The notes under the pieces were generated by a model that saw only the letters and a list, made by a program, of their open reading frames with translations, was not told the origin of the DNA and made no database searches. A program made the position numbers and the translations under genes. Positions 44,881-56,995 of a stretch of 64,000 nt of DNA are shown one piece after another. Position 1 is the stretch's first letter; each line of letters begins with the position of its first letter. The stretch is from Paratinospora sagittata (lineage: Eukaryota; Streptophyta; Magnoliopsida; Ranunculales; Menispermaceae), in assembly GCA_035771175.1 (NCBI GenBank), contig CM069593.1, forward strand, positions 40,857,741 to 40,921,740, read 5' to 3'.

Positions 44881-46907
44881 TGTAACATCCCGTAATTTTA
44901 ATTAAATACATACGATAAATTATACGTATATCGAGATGTATGATACGCGTATATACATGCGTGTAGGATATACGCGTGTATGAAATACATACTATATGTA
45001 AGGAATATGAGCAAATAAATAAAATTATTAAATAAAGAATATAAGTTTTATTAGTGGAATGAGTTGGTTAATTAGATATGTGAATTGGAGTTGAATTAAA
45101 TTGATTAATAGATGGGAAAGTTGGTTTGTTAACTTGCATGAGGAGCATGGAATCATTTGGATATATAAATCTAAATAAATAAATAAATAAATAAAATAAA
45201 TAAAATAAAAATATTATTCTAGTTGCTTCCAACGTGTGGCAACTAGAATAATATAAAAACAAAAGTAATAAGAAAAGGAAGAATAAAGAAGAGAGATGAT
45301 ATGGGTTGCAGCAACAAAAAAAAAAACAAGAGAAGCTGCAGAGAGAAGAACGAGAGAAACAGAGAGAAGAAGGAGAAGAAGAAAAAGAGAAAAGGCGGGA
45401 TTCGCACCAAATTCGACGTGCCGGTAAGCTATTTTTACTATTTTTCATCGTAAAATTACTATCTAAGCTAGATGTAACGATTCTAGCGGACTAATTTTAG
45501 CTATGGGAGCCGTTTTGCGGCGTTTTGACAAATTGGGGTTTTGACCCAACGTGAATAGAAAATCCGCTAGAAAGGTAGAAAAACGTTCTCTGGACTGTTG
45601 GGACCCCGAATATGTGGTTAGATTCAATTTTATGATTTGTGGAGACCATTTGACAATTTTAATACAATTTACATCTTTCGGATGAATAGTAAAAATGAAT
45701 AGTGAATAATAAATAGTAAATAGTAAATAGTGAATAGTGAATAGTAAATAGTGAATAGTGAAAAGTGAATAGTAAAAATGAATAGTACTGTGAACGGTGA
45801 TTTGATATTTTAGTAGCTACTGATATGGTAAATGATGATTCTAATGATACTCTATGGGTAATTTCAGTGTTTAAATTGAGGCTTAAGGGCATGGATAAAC
45901 GCTTTTGAGGAAGCAATGACGTTTATTGTTGCTCGATTTTAGAGGTTGGCTTAGAAACCCTGTGTAACCACTGTGAGTATAGTTTTCTTGATTTGGTTCT
46001 TGTATGACATTGTACGCATATGAAATGTTTGATTGTATGCATGTTATATTTATATATAATGCATTGAGTTTTATGGATCATGCAAACTGATTTTAGCAAT
46101 TGGAGTTTGTAATGATGAGGTTTTGCGAGTCCTCATTGTCAGTAGGTCTGTCCTAACAAGGGTTGGGATCCTTGAAATGACTGTTCATTGGGTAATGAGA
46201 GGTTGTGGCTACCTTGTAACGATCATACAAGGGTTAGACCCGCTCTCTTGCCTTGCGGAGGAGGGAGATTGTGCATTATGTTATTGAAAATTCATGCAAT
46301 TTATGTTGTTGACATGTATGATATATTCGTTGAATGATGCATGTGTTGAATAAGTGTTTGAACTGATTTTAAATGTCATATTTCGCTAAATGTATATAAT
46401 TGCCATCTCAAGAACTATATTCACTGAGCTGTTGTTTGCTCACCCCATTTCCTCCAATATTTCAGGTATTGAGTCGAAGGGAAAAGGAAAAATCCGTGAG
46501 TGATAATCACGTGAACTTTCGTCTGGTACGTGTATGTATGTTTGGAGGAAATAAATTATATTTTTGTTATTTTGATATGTATAATTATCACACACTATAT
46601 ATATATACTATCACCTAGATGGGTTGTGTGGTAATCTTATATAATGCTTGGGATGATGAAATGTATTTATCAGTTGAGAATTTAATTTGTGGAATGAATG
46701 AAATGAATGTGAGTGGAATGATCATCTATATAGCTAGTTGATTGGATTTGAATTGTGGTATAGAAAAAAAAAATTCTGTAAGTTTGGGATGGATTGTAAG
46801 AGTATTGTGAGAGGCTGACAGTGTATTGTATACTGTATACGGGTATGTACAGTGTATAGTACACTGTGCCGGTCATGACGTCAGCCTACGTCAGGGGCGT
46901 CGTGACA
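44881..46907 (+). mobile_element. LTR (probably solo) nested in the Tekay 5' region
   Basis: 2.03 kb, beginning TGTAACATCCCGTAATTTTA and ending GGGGCGTCGTGACA, opposite to the host element. It shares the CATTTCCTCCAATATTTCAGG and CCGGTCATGACGTCA blocks with 53599-55766. No target duplication is seen (CATGG left, TATAT right), so one flank has probably been deleted. The neighbouring protein fragment is also truncated exactly here. It contains an (AAATAAAT)n run near 45172 and a heptamer array at 45690-45790. Confidence 0.72.
45690..45790. repeat. Heptamer array (A/G)AATAGT
   Basis: About twelve tandem or near-tandem copies of GAATAGT/AAATAGT lie within the LTR 44881-46907. Minor interruptions are AAAAATG and AAAAGT. 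The sequence is non-coding. Confidence 0.85.
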
Positions 46908-46988
46908 TATATATATACAAAAGATATATATATCTAATAAAATTTTCTTCTTCTAATTTGGTGGACTTGGGCAAGCCATGGACCTTTC

Positions 46989-47000
46989 GCTCTGATACCA
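46989..47000 (-). promoter_or_regulatory. Primer-binding site of the Tekay element
   Basis: The minus strand reads TGGTATCAGAGC, the standard site complementary to the 3' end of initiator tRNA-Met, five bases inside the 5' LTR. It sets the element's direction as minus. The leader continues to 46908 with AAAGGTCCATGGCTTGCCC. Confidence 0.93.
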
Positions 47001-47005
47001 TTAAA

Positions 47006-47955
47006 TGTCACACCCAGCTCAGACGCACCTAAACCGGCGGAACACTCACCAACGGGGCTCGAATGCATTATAACAATAACCGCGTGCGCAGGAACACAAT
47101 TAAGTATAAGTCTGATTATATTAATTTCAGAATATATTTTTATAAATGAAATAATATATGGAACATCCTTCCAAAATCTCCAATGAATAAATAAAGGGGT
47201 ACAAAATGTGGGCCCAAAAACCTGCACCTAATCCACCCTAATCTCCAGTAAAAAATTGGATAACAACGGGGTGAGCTAATGCCCAGTGGGTAAAATAGTT
47301 CGTGAATATGATAATTAATAAAGCAAACTTCATAATCAAATATCATAAATACACATCAGAGCATCATAATCAATACAAGATGTATGTATGCATGACACCG
47401 TCTAGTATTGGTTCCATGATTATACGTCGCCTGAGTTCACGTACAGATGTCCATCCCCAGGTAAACCTGGGTTCTCATTGTTGTCCCTGCTCAGGAACGA
47501 TGCCCTGGTTTCACTTACAGATGTCTGTCCCCAGGTAAACCTGAGTTCTCATTGTACGTCCCTCTTCAGAGAAATATAGTGAATAGTGAGCATTGCTTCT
47601 AACTATTATGTGAATCATAAACCACATACGTCCCTAGGTGGTGCTTATGTATGATGCCAATGCATGAACAGGTCTGGTTTTTACTAACATTAGACAGGAT
47701 TTGGCAACGTCGGGTGATCCTTATCAGGGTCAGTATCACCACGTGCAAGATTAGGACATTCAGTATCACTTGTACATGTTGATAGCTTTCAAATAAGACT
47801 AACCAGATCCATATCCAGCTTGAGAGGTGAGAGACGAGGTGTACTTAAATACCAATCGTCTAAAGCGGCGCGCTACCTCCCGTTCCTTCGAGAACTGGTG
47901 GCTTCCCCCGGGCAGAACCGCGTTGCACCTCGAAGAGAGTCGTGGAAAGAGTCTC

Positions 47956-47993
<38 letters not shown>

Positions 47994-48133
47994 CCAACAA
48001 GAGGAGAAAGTTGGATTGGTGTGAAAATAAGGAGGGGAAAGCCCTCCTTTTATAGAAAAAAATGATGCCCGAACGTTCAAGCATTGCCCGAAGTCCAATA
48101 TATATATATATTGTGCAATCTTAGGGTATTACA
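47006..48133 (-). repeat. 5' LTR of the Tekay element
   Basis: 1128 bp, bounded on the plus strand by TGTCACACCCAGC and TAGGGTATTACA. On the minus strand the promoter is likely near TTCTATAAAAGGAGGGC (TATA at about 48050). A (GA)n run lies at 47958-47990. A 75-bp segment containing 'CAGATGTC(C/T)(A/G)TCCCCAGGTAAACCTG' is repeated at about 47447-47536, which the 3' LTR lacks. Confidence 0.9.
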
Positions 48134-49049
48134 ATGTAATGCTAAGATGAAATACACTTACAGTCCTTTATCTTTCAATGTTCGGTATTGCTCAAGTACA
48201 GTTTCGAAAAGCATGAATGATGTGATTTGAAAATCAGTGCTTCTTCGAAAATAATATGATATCAATAAAACATTGTCGTAGAAAATGGAGGACTAGTGTA
48301 GATCATGGACACAGAAGGTTTTCAAAATAGATTTAAAATATGAGTATGAAAACTTCTAGTTCAGTGTTTAGTAGTTAACACAACTACTGATATAGTTCAA
48401 TATAGTACTTAAGATATGAAATCAAGTACAACTGTGTTTTTCATAAACTATATCTCAAATTCTATCTTCAGCAAGATTGATATCAAGTATAGATCAATGC
48501 TGAGAATTTGAGTAGATACACCAGATCAAATAGATTTTCAGAGATAGAATATAATTGAAGCTCAATATGAAAATCTTTTGAATATGTAAAGGTATTAGTG
48601 AAAAGTACTTTGAAAGTTTAGATATTTGAAAAACATTTTGACGCAAACTAACTTTCAAAAAGTGTTGGCACAATAAAAATTATTGGCGAGTTGTTTGGTC
48701 CTAAGTGTTAGTATTTATAGACTCAGTAGGACATAGTCGTTGGACATTTGAAGTTCAAATAATATGAACGTTTACACACAACGGCTAGAATGTTGTATGA
48801 AAATGACAACTGCAATTTTCACTAACATCCTGGTTCTTTTCAGATTACATGAAAAAGGAAAGTTTTAGAAAAACTTAATTCATGTATTAGAGAGGATCTC
48901 TGATAAGTTTGAAAAGGACTCTGTGCAAAAATTTGTTCTGAAAAAGTAGACTGATGTAGTGTACTTGTTCGAACAGTGATAGTTGCTGAATTAGTGTCCT
49001 GATTCTGTAATCAGTGTCCTGACGCACAATATCAACTTTGTTATTTTGT

Positions 49050-49700
49050 TCCTTGAGGGCGCTCATTACGTATAAGCGTCCTACTGAACAATGAAGTGAG
49101 GGCGCTACTGAAATGTGAACGTCCTGACTTTCTTTGACACTTAAACTACTTAACCCTGAGGGCGCTAATGTACAGTTAGTGTCCTGCTATGTTTTAAAAC
49201 AATTAAGTGCATGAGGGCCATACTTTTCGAGTAAACGTCCTACCAGTTAAAACATAAAACACAATATGAGGGCGCCACAACATTCTAAGCATCCTACCAC
49301 ATATTTAAAAACATTTGAATAATAATACAAAACGCGCTAAAGGACAATCAATGTCCTGAAAGTTGTTAAGTTGATTCTCAAAGGTAAGGGAGCTCCTATC
49401 CAGGTAGCGTCCTGATAGATTGTTCAACTTATAACTATCAGCATCCTCAAAGATAGATTCTTTGAAGAACTTAGAAATCTTTCAGTAAGTTGATGCTAAG
49501 TCAGCGTCCTGACAACTTTAGAGGTTGACTAAAGGGAGGGCGTTACTATACAAGTAAGCGTCCTTATGAATCAGTTCAATTCAACCTTGAATGTTATCAG
49601 CATCCCAATGAACTATTAGCATCTTGACTTATCAAGTTCAGGAGAACGTTGCTAACTCATTAGCGTCCTGAAAGACTCTTTAAAAATAGTTTTGACTCGC
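49050..49700. repeat. Second array of GGGCGCT / AGCGTCC motifs
   Basis: At least six units, for example GGGCGCTCATTACGTATAAG followed by CGTCCT at 49055, and others near 49101, 49160, 49214 and 49267. The arm sequence is conserved and the spacer is not. The array is homologous to 575-1110 but has diverged independently. Confidence 0.8.
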
Positions 49701-50257
49701 GATTAAATATACGATAAATGCGAATAAAAACTCGGTAAATTTTAAATTAAATATTAAATCATTTGAAATACTGTAAAACGTAAGATCAAAACATGCAAGT
49801 ATGCAAGTGGTTTGTGCATGATTTTGGAAAACGCTTGAGCAATGTAAATTAGAGAAAGATATGCCTTAAATACTGTGTATTTTCCATTTTCTCATAATCT
49901 TTAAATCCAACTCTTTATTATGGGATCTTCAATGTTGACAGTTTGCTTGAGTTGAATGTCTTGAACGTTGATCGAAAGATGAAGACTTGAAGCTTGATTG
50001 AATCGTTCGAGTGGTGAACTTGAAATCATGATGTGATCGTTGAGGTCCTTTTGATTGAAACGATCTTGAACGTCTGATATGACCTTTGAGTTTCTTGATC
50101 GAATTGTTCCTTGGTTTTTTGCTTTTCCTTAGGTGCTGAGATGAAATCTTGATAAACGCTTGTTAGCACCAAAAGAGATTTCGTTTGTGATCATCAAAAT
50201 ATACTTCATTACAATATATTTAGGGACGTGCTAAGTGATGAACCACTTAAGTTAATA

Positions 50258-51500
50258 GGTGGTTCTTAAGATGACCTCGGGTAAGGAACTCACCTTGATC
50301 GACGTGCTACATGTACTTGACATCCGCAAAAATCTTGTTTCTGGCTCATTATTGAGCAAAAATGGCTTTAGGATGGTCTTTGACTCTAACAAATTTGTAC
50401 TCACTAAAAATAGTGTACTTGTGGGAAAGGGGTACTTGGAAATAGGATTATTCAAAATGAATGTAATGCTTGTAATTCACGCTTTCGAAGATAATAAAGA
50501 TTCATCTTCTATTCACTTGTTGGAGTCTTCTTGTTTATGACATGATAGATTAGGACATGTTAATTTTAATTCATTACAAAAATTGATGAATTTAGAATTA
50601 TTACCTAACTATCAAATTGATCCAAATCATAAGTGTGAAATATGTGTTGAGGCAAAGTTAACTAAAACACCATTTTCATTCAGTTGAAAGAAACATTGAA
50701 TCTCCAGAATTTTTTTTCTTTGCGATATACGTGACTTAAAACTTGTACAAACTAGAGGTGAAAAAAAGTATTTTATTACTTTTATTGATGATAGTACAAG
50801 ATATTGTTATGTTTATTTGCTTAAAAGCAAAAATGAAGCTTTGGAAGTATTCAAACATTACAAGAATGAGGTTGAAAATCAACTTGGTAAAAAGATAAAG
50901 GCAATAAGAAGTGACAAAGGTGGTGAATATGAAAATCCTTTTGGTGCGTTATGTCAGGAACATGGTATTATTCATCAAACAACTGCTCCTTAATCGCCTC
51001 AATCAAATGGTATTGTTGAACACAAAAACCAAACATTGAAAGAAATGGTGAATGTCATGTTGTTAAGTTCTGGGTTACCTCAAAATATGTGGAGGAAAGC
51101 AATTCTTTCTGCTAACTACATTCTTAACAAAATACCCCGTAAGAAAAAAGATGTTACTCCTTATGAGTTGTGCAAAGGTAAGAAACCTTCCTATAAATAT
51201 TTAAAAGTGTGGGGGTGTTTAAGGTAGCAATACCTGAACCTAAAAAGGTTAAGATAGGGCCTAAAACCATTGATTGTAAATTCATTGGTTATGCTCATAA
51301 TAGTAGAGCATATAGACTCCTTGTATATAAATCAAATATTTCTAAAATACATGTGAACACAATTATGGAATCTAGGAATGCATCATTTTTTGAGCATATT
51401 TTTCCCAATAAAAATATGGAAGAGCTAAGTTCAAAGAAAAGAACTTATGACATTGCTAGTAATCCTCTAGCTAATAACTCGAAGGATGAATCTAGACACA
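50258..51500 (+). pseudogene. Copia GAG-pre-integrase and integrase
   Basis: The pre-integrase part reads VLHVLDIRKNLVSGSLLS at 50300-50340 and, after a TGA at 50538, [15 protein letters not shown]. The zinc region [14 protein letters not shown] follows. The integrase core has FIDDSTRYCYVYLL (first Asp), AIRSDKGGEYE (second Asp) and NGIVEHKNQTLKEMV (the Glu, in VEHKN). TAA replaces Gln or Glu in TAPxSPQSNG near 50990. A frameshift near 51225 separates the C-terminal part (FIGYAHNSRAYRLL). Confidence 0.88.
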
Positions 51501-53128
51501 GTAAAAAGACTAAAGTAGCAAAGTCTTTTGGTTCTGACTTTCTAACATACATGTTAAAAAGTGAGCCTCAAACCTTTAAAGAAGCAATGTCAACACCCAA
51601 AGCTCTTTTTTGGAAAGAAGCAATAAATAGTAAAATTGAATCAATCATGCATAATCATACCTGGGAATTGGTAGATTTACCATCACATATGAAGTCTTTG
51701 GGGTGTAAATGGATTTTTAAAAGAAAATTAAAGATTGATGGTTCGATTGATAAATATAAGGCTAGGTTGGTAGCCAAGGGCTTTAAATAAAAAGAGGGCC
51801 TTGATTTCCTCGATACATATTCTCCAGTAACTAGAATAACATCCATAGTTGGTAGCCAAGGGCTTTAAATAAAAAAAAGGCCTTGATTTCTTCGATACAT
51901 ATTCTCCAGTAACTAGAATAACATCCATAAGATTGTTAATTGATATTACTGCTATAAACAATCTTGAAATTCATCAAATGGATGTCAAGACAACTTTCTT
52001 AAATGGTGAATTAGAATAAGAAATATATATGCAACAACCTGAAGGGTTTTTTGCATCTGGACAAGAACATAAGATGTGTAGACTTGTGAAATCCTTATAT
52101 GGATTAAAACAAGCACCAAAACAATGGTATATTAAATTAGACAATGTCATGTTGTCCAATAATTTTAAAATCAATGAATGTGACATATGTGTATGTTCTA
52201 AAGACACACCAAAAGGCTAATGTCATAGTCTGCCTTTACGTGGATGATATGTTGATTATAGGAAATAATAAAGCCATAATCAACTCTACAAAGAAAATGT
52301 TGACTAAACGTTTTGATATGAAAGATATGGGCGTTGTTGATGTCACTTTAGGGATTAAAATCTTTAAAATAGCTGACGGATTAGTTTTGTATCAATCACA
52401 TTATATTGAGAAAATATTGAATAAGTTCAATAAATATGATACTAGTCCTATAAAAGCACCTATAGATGTAAATTTACATCTTGCCAAAAATAAAAGGCAA
52501 CCCATAAATCAATTAGAATATTCACGTATACTTGGCAATCTAAAGTATGTCATGACATGTACACGCCTTGACATAACATGTGCAATTAATAAGTTGAGCC
52601 GCATTACAAGCAATCCAGACAAAGATCATTGGAAAGCATTGATTAGGGTACTTAGATATCTAAGGTACACACAAAATTATGGATTGCACTATACAAGATA
52701 TCTAGCTGTCCTAGAAGAGTATAATGATGCAAACTGGATATTTGACTCCGAGGACACTAAATCTACGAGTGGATATGTGTTCACAATTGGAGGAGGGGCT
52801 ATATCTTGGAAATTCTCGAAACAAACATGTATAGCCAGATCCACCATGAAATCTGAGTTTATAGCTTTAGATAAAGCTGGAGAAGAAGCAGAATGTCTTT
52901 GTAATTCCATGTTGGTCAAAACTTGTCTCTTCCATATGCATTCATTGTGATAGTATGTCTGTTATAGTTAGAGCACAAAATAAGATATATAATGGTAAGT
53001 CAAGACATATACGTCGAAGACACAATACCATTAAACAATTACTTGAAAATGGAATAATCTCCATAGATTATATCAAATCAAAGGACAACCTTGCGGATCC
53101 ACTAACTAAAGGTTTGCGTAGAGATTAA
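51501..53128 (+). pseudogene. Copia reverse transcriptase and RNase H
   Basis: RT begins FKEAMSTPKALFWKEAINS, WELVDLPSHMKSLGCKWIFK and YKARLVAKGFK, followed by a TAA in place of the usual Gln codon. An 84-bp in-frame tandem duplication (51767-51850, 51851-51934) repeats this block. The frame continues with LYGLKQAPKQWY, the active site [11 protein letters not shown] (about 52235) and then RNase H ([35 protein letters not shown]). It ends ADPLTKGLRRD at 53128. Frame changes occur near 52200 and 52940. Confidence 0.88.
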
Positions 53129-53598
53129 GTAAACTATTCATCAAAGGGAATGAGATTAAATCCTATTACAAAAAGAATTTCATAGTGGAAACTCAACCTA
53201 GATGACTGGAGACCCCAAGAACTAGGTTCAAAAGGGACAACTAAATTATGAAATCTGGTGTAGCACTAAGGAAATCAACATTCCTACTCATTCTTATAAT
53301 ATAATAGTGTTGCCTGCAAAATAAGTAAGGATAAGCATTGCTTTTAATGATTCCTATGACATTGCAATAATGTGGGGTATAGCAGGATACTCTTAATAGG
53401 AAATCACCTATGTGAGTGTGAATTGGGCCAATTCTATGAGGATTTTAAGGCTTGAATTCTCTAAAAGCACTCATGAATTCGAGAGTTGTTCAGGGCCAAA
53501 ATAAATAAAACCATGAGAACCAATATTGTTTGAAATTGAGCTGTGTGAATACTATTGTCTTGGTTTGCATAAATGGCTGAACAATTCGATACATCGTG
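53129..53598 (+). other. Copia 3' untranslated region, first part
   Basis: Non-coding sequence between the RNase H stop and the solo LTR. It has ATGACTGGAGACCCCAAGAAC-like text seen after pol in related Copia elements, and continues after 55766 with ACTGATTAGCTAGTAAATCCG and the polypurine tract at 55961. No ORF is visible. Confidence 0.6.
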
Positions 53599-55766
53599 TG
53601 TAACGCCCGTACAACAAGTCAAACATAATTGTTGACTTATACCTATTGTAAGATGAATTTATACGCGTATATGTATGTATATTGGCCTTAGAATAATAAA
53701 AATGCATGTATGGTAGGGTTATTGGTACCCTAGGATGTTAGTGGTATCATAAAAGTCCCATACTTAGTAAAAATTTCAATTTGGAATGCAATGAGCATGC
53801 TCCTTAGGGAGAAGCGTGTTCCTGTGGTGGATTCCAAAGAGCAGAAATTTCAGACTTTCGCAAGAAGCGCACTTCTTGGAGGAGAAGCACGCTCCTGTGG
53901 TCAAAACCTGAGACATGAGTTTTCTGGAATTTTCAGAGAAGCACACTCCTCACTGGTTTGGGTGAAAAATTTTGTTTTCTAGGCAAGGAGAAGCGCACTC
54001 CTCGCTGTTTGACAGTTTTTTCTTAAGTGGACGGTGGGACGGTGGGGCGGTTAAGCATGTTTTAAGTGGGTTTTCTCGAATTTTCCAGCACATTTTGGCT
54101 TGCTGGGGTTAGAAAAAAGCAGAGAACTAAAAAAGAAGAGGAGAAATGGCTTTGGAAGTATGAATCTAAGGTTTGTTATTTTGAGCTAAAACTTATAGAT
54201 TTGAAATCATCTCATCAAGTTGTTAAACATAATTGACTTTTGTTAAATTTTCATGGTTAGATTTGATGATCGAGAAAGAAGGGTGATGCTGGAACATTGA
54301 TGAATTGAGGTGTAATTGATTGGTAAGTGTTTTATTAGTGTTTAGCAAGTGATTTGGGATTAAAATACTGCAAAAAAGAACTATTTAATGGCAGAAAGAA
54401 TCACTCCAGCTGTTGAAGCACCTGAGGGTTTGGGAACTCCATTAATGGAGGTTTTTGTTGATTTCAAGATGTTTAGTTGAGTAATTGTGATTAAAGCTAG
54501 TGTGTATTCAAAAATTGCAGAGAATGTTATTCTGGATTGAACATAGATGTTGTGTGAAATGTTCAAAGGTGAACATTGGTGTTGGAATGTGTATGAGTGC
54601 AAGTGAATTGGAGATATAGTAAATCACTGTGAGTATTTTTCCACTTCTTGGTTATGTTGTATGGCATCGTAGCTATGAGATGTTTTTAATGATAAGCATG
54701 TTATAGTATATGATTTCATTGTTTGAATTCATGAAAAGTATTTCGAAAATGAAGTGCGTCTAACTTGTAGGAACATGTTAGAACATGAGTCATTCAAGGA
54801 ATGAGTCACGCATGAGTAATACCTTAAGTATCTCATGGGCTTAGTAGTCGTCTTGGGTCGAACGAGGGGTAATTCCTGCTCTATACTTAGAAGGGGGGAG
54901 ATGGATGAGACTTTTAATGGGAAAACATATATGTTTTGAAAAATATTATAGGAAGCTTCAAGTTATTTGTGTGCATATATGTATTGTTACTTTTGCACTT
55001 TATTCTTTAAATGTGTTTGACTCTGACTTTATCATCATGTTTATTAAATGCATATGAATGTCATAGAATGGAAAATATTACCTGAGCTTGTTGTAGCTCA
55101 CCCAATTCCCTCCAATATTTCAGGCAAAGATCACAAGGGCAAAGGAAAGACAAGAGAAGAGTAGAGGCTCTTTGATATCTTCTTTTTGTTATGTATGTAT
55201 GGAGAAAGAGATTGGAAACCTGTTTACTTTTGTTATGTATAATTATCATGCTATGTAAATATCATTACATAGAACAATATAGTGACGTTATGATTATGGC
55301 TTGTGGATGGATATCTTATGAATGCCATAGAATGGAAAATATTCACTGAGTTTGTTGTGGCTCACCCAATTCCCTCCAATATTTCAGGCAAAGATCACAA
55401 GGGCAAAGGAAAGACAAGAGAAGAGTAGAGGCTCTTTGATATCTTCTTTTTGTTATGTATGTATGGAGAAAGAGATTGGAAACTTGTTTACTTTTTTTTA
55501 TGTATAATTATCATGCTATGTAACTATTATCACATAGAACAGTATAGTGAGGTTATGATTATGGCTTGTGGATGGATAATGGGTTGACAATGTAAAGGTT
55601 CATCAGGAAAATTGTGAGATGTCCATTTTATGGGGACATGATGACGAATTTTTTTAAAAAGATTGTGTATTTTGGAAGGTTGTCAGTGTATTGTACACTT
55701 GTGTATGGTGTATAGTAGTACGTTGTACCGGTCATGACGTTACCCTATGTAAGGGGCATCATGACA
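53599..55766 (+). mobile_element. Solo LTR in the Copia 3' region
   Basis: 2168 bp from TGTAACGCCCGTAC to GGGGCATCATGACA, with a perfect TCGTG duplication (53594-53598, 55767-55771). Same family as 44881-46907 and more distantly 21363-24102. It contains a repeated AGAAGCGCACTCCT(C/T)-type motif at 53810-54000 and a 264-bp tandem duplication (55053-55316 and 55317-55580) including GCTCACCCAATTCCCTCC. There is no internal coding region. Confidence 0.9.
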
Positions 55767-56995
55767 TCGTGTTCACTGATTAGCTAGTAAATCCGATAGT
55801 GTTTCACTAAGGAAGGTTCAAAGCCACAAGCTACCTATCCCGATACAACTCATTCCACTAGTACTCTCTCAAGTGTCTGCATTAATTTTTTAAAATTTCA
55901 TCAAAAATCCATTTATGAAGGGGATGACAGAAAAATGCATTCAAATCAATTTCCATTCATGTGGGGGATTGTTGGAAAAATGGGTAATAAACATGATTTT
56001 GTTAATTTTGAGCTAAATATTTAAGTAGAACCCACATGTGATTTTGGGTGGGACCAAGTTGAATATTAATCTCTAATATATGGAGATTAGAAATATATAA
56101 TTATTTAGCTATACCCATTTTCACATGAATGAGAAATTGAGTAGAAAGTTGCCTACTTAATAAGTATAAAGTGGTAAAATTTTATAAATAAAGTTTAGTC
56201 CAACATGGGAAAGATAGAAAACTACGTGTTTATTTATAAGTGTGGCTAGAACTCTACACTTGTCTTTGAACTCACTACACCACACAAAGGAAGGCTTAGG
56301 GGTGATGTTTTGCATCACCCCGCACATGTGCGTTCCACGCGTTTGCACTTGCACACATGTGTGAGGGCGAAAGGGCAATTGTGTTACTTAGGGCGCACAA
56401 CACTTTGCACTTCACACCTGTGCATTGTCGCGAGGAACTGGAGAGCATTTTATTTTTGAAAATCGAGGCAGATCAGACAGGTGAGATGCATCCGTGGAGA
56501 TCGAATTTGGGTCACTTGTTGAGGATGTCCAGATGCGATAAACGTGGTTGATCGGAGAGAACCATCCAGGTTCAATGTACGCAATCCGGAGCCGTAGGAT
56601 TGTAATCGCGCCAACCATGTGCGATCCAAGGGCATGTGGGATTGGATGCGTTGATCACGGCCGTCAGATCGCAACTACACTTATCGGGTTCAATCCAACG
56701 ATGCACGACCTGACGCTCTGATCAAGACCATCATGACTATCATATCGTGCCTTCACAGGATTGTGAGCGATCTAACGGTGTACGATTAGGTGCGATGATT
56801 GCGACCATTAGATAGCATCTGGTTGCGATCGGACTCGATCAAGCGGTGCACAAAAAGGCACCTCGTACAGCCACGAAGAAATCTATAAATAGGGCCCTCC
56901 AGAGCTCAGAAAATCCATCCCAAAATATCTGATTTTTAGTATTTTCTTATCTTTCTTTCTTCTCTATTTTAGCACTATTTTTGTGAGAGATTATA
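55767..56995 (+). repeat. Copia polypurine tract and 3' LTR, first part
   Basis: The GTGGGGGAT tract (55961-55969) precedes TGTTGGAAAAATGGG at 55970. The LTR has TCTATAAATAGGGCCC (TATA at 56882), so the transcript start should be near 56910. A degenerate series around GATCxxACGGT and CGATCCAA/CCATCAG occurs at 56570-56840. The LTR is interrupted at 56996 by a Tekay LTR fragment, and its 3' end was not found. Confidence 0.8.

Larger units (their letters stand above)
37242..48133 (-). mobile_element. Tekay-type chromovirus (Ty3/Gypsy), nested
   Basis: LTRs at 37242-38529 and 47006-48133 (plus-strand ends TGTCACACC and GTATTACA). The target duplication is ATGTAA (37236-37241 and 48134-48139), one base longer than usual. 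On the minus strand: PBS, leader, a transposon-protein-like fragment, gag, protease, RT, RNase H, integrase with a chromodomain-like tail, polypurine tract. The domain order and the LVKVLWDHHGVEQAIWELEE tail indicate a chromovirus; Tekay/Del is the best guess. It inserted in the 36555-50257 LTR-like sequence. It contains its own insertions at 43103-43648 and 44881-46907. Coding is broken throughout. Confidence 0.9.
36555..50257 (+). mobile_element. LTR-like insert in Copia, itself split by a Tekay element
   Basis: A perfect 5-bp duplication, GGTGG, lies at 36550-36554 and 50258-50262, and the Copia frame is restored when one is removed. The insert starts TGTTGGTCCACCC and ends TTAAGTTAATA (TA instead of CA). 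Without the Tekay element it is about 2.8 kb (36555-37241 plus 48134-50257). It has no recognisable protein or second LTR, so a solo LTR is likely. ATAGTGGTTCGGCC near 36706 and TTGTTAGCACCAAAAG...GTGATCATCAAAA at the end recall SIRE/Maximus-type Copia LTRs. Its right part shares the motif array of 1-1470. Confidence 0.7.

Noticed and set aside
45306..45494. Lys/Glu-rich small protein in the nested LTR
   Set aside because: It comes from a purine-rich GAGAAG tract; the composition explains the open frame.
44881..46907. 5' or 3' LTR of an element including the adjacent transposon-protein fragment
   Set aside because: Neither side shows a primer site or polypurine tract next to this LTR, so the fragment is better assigned to the surrounding Tekay element.
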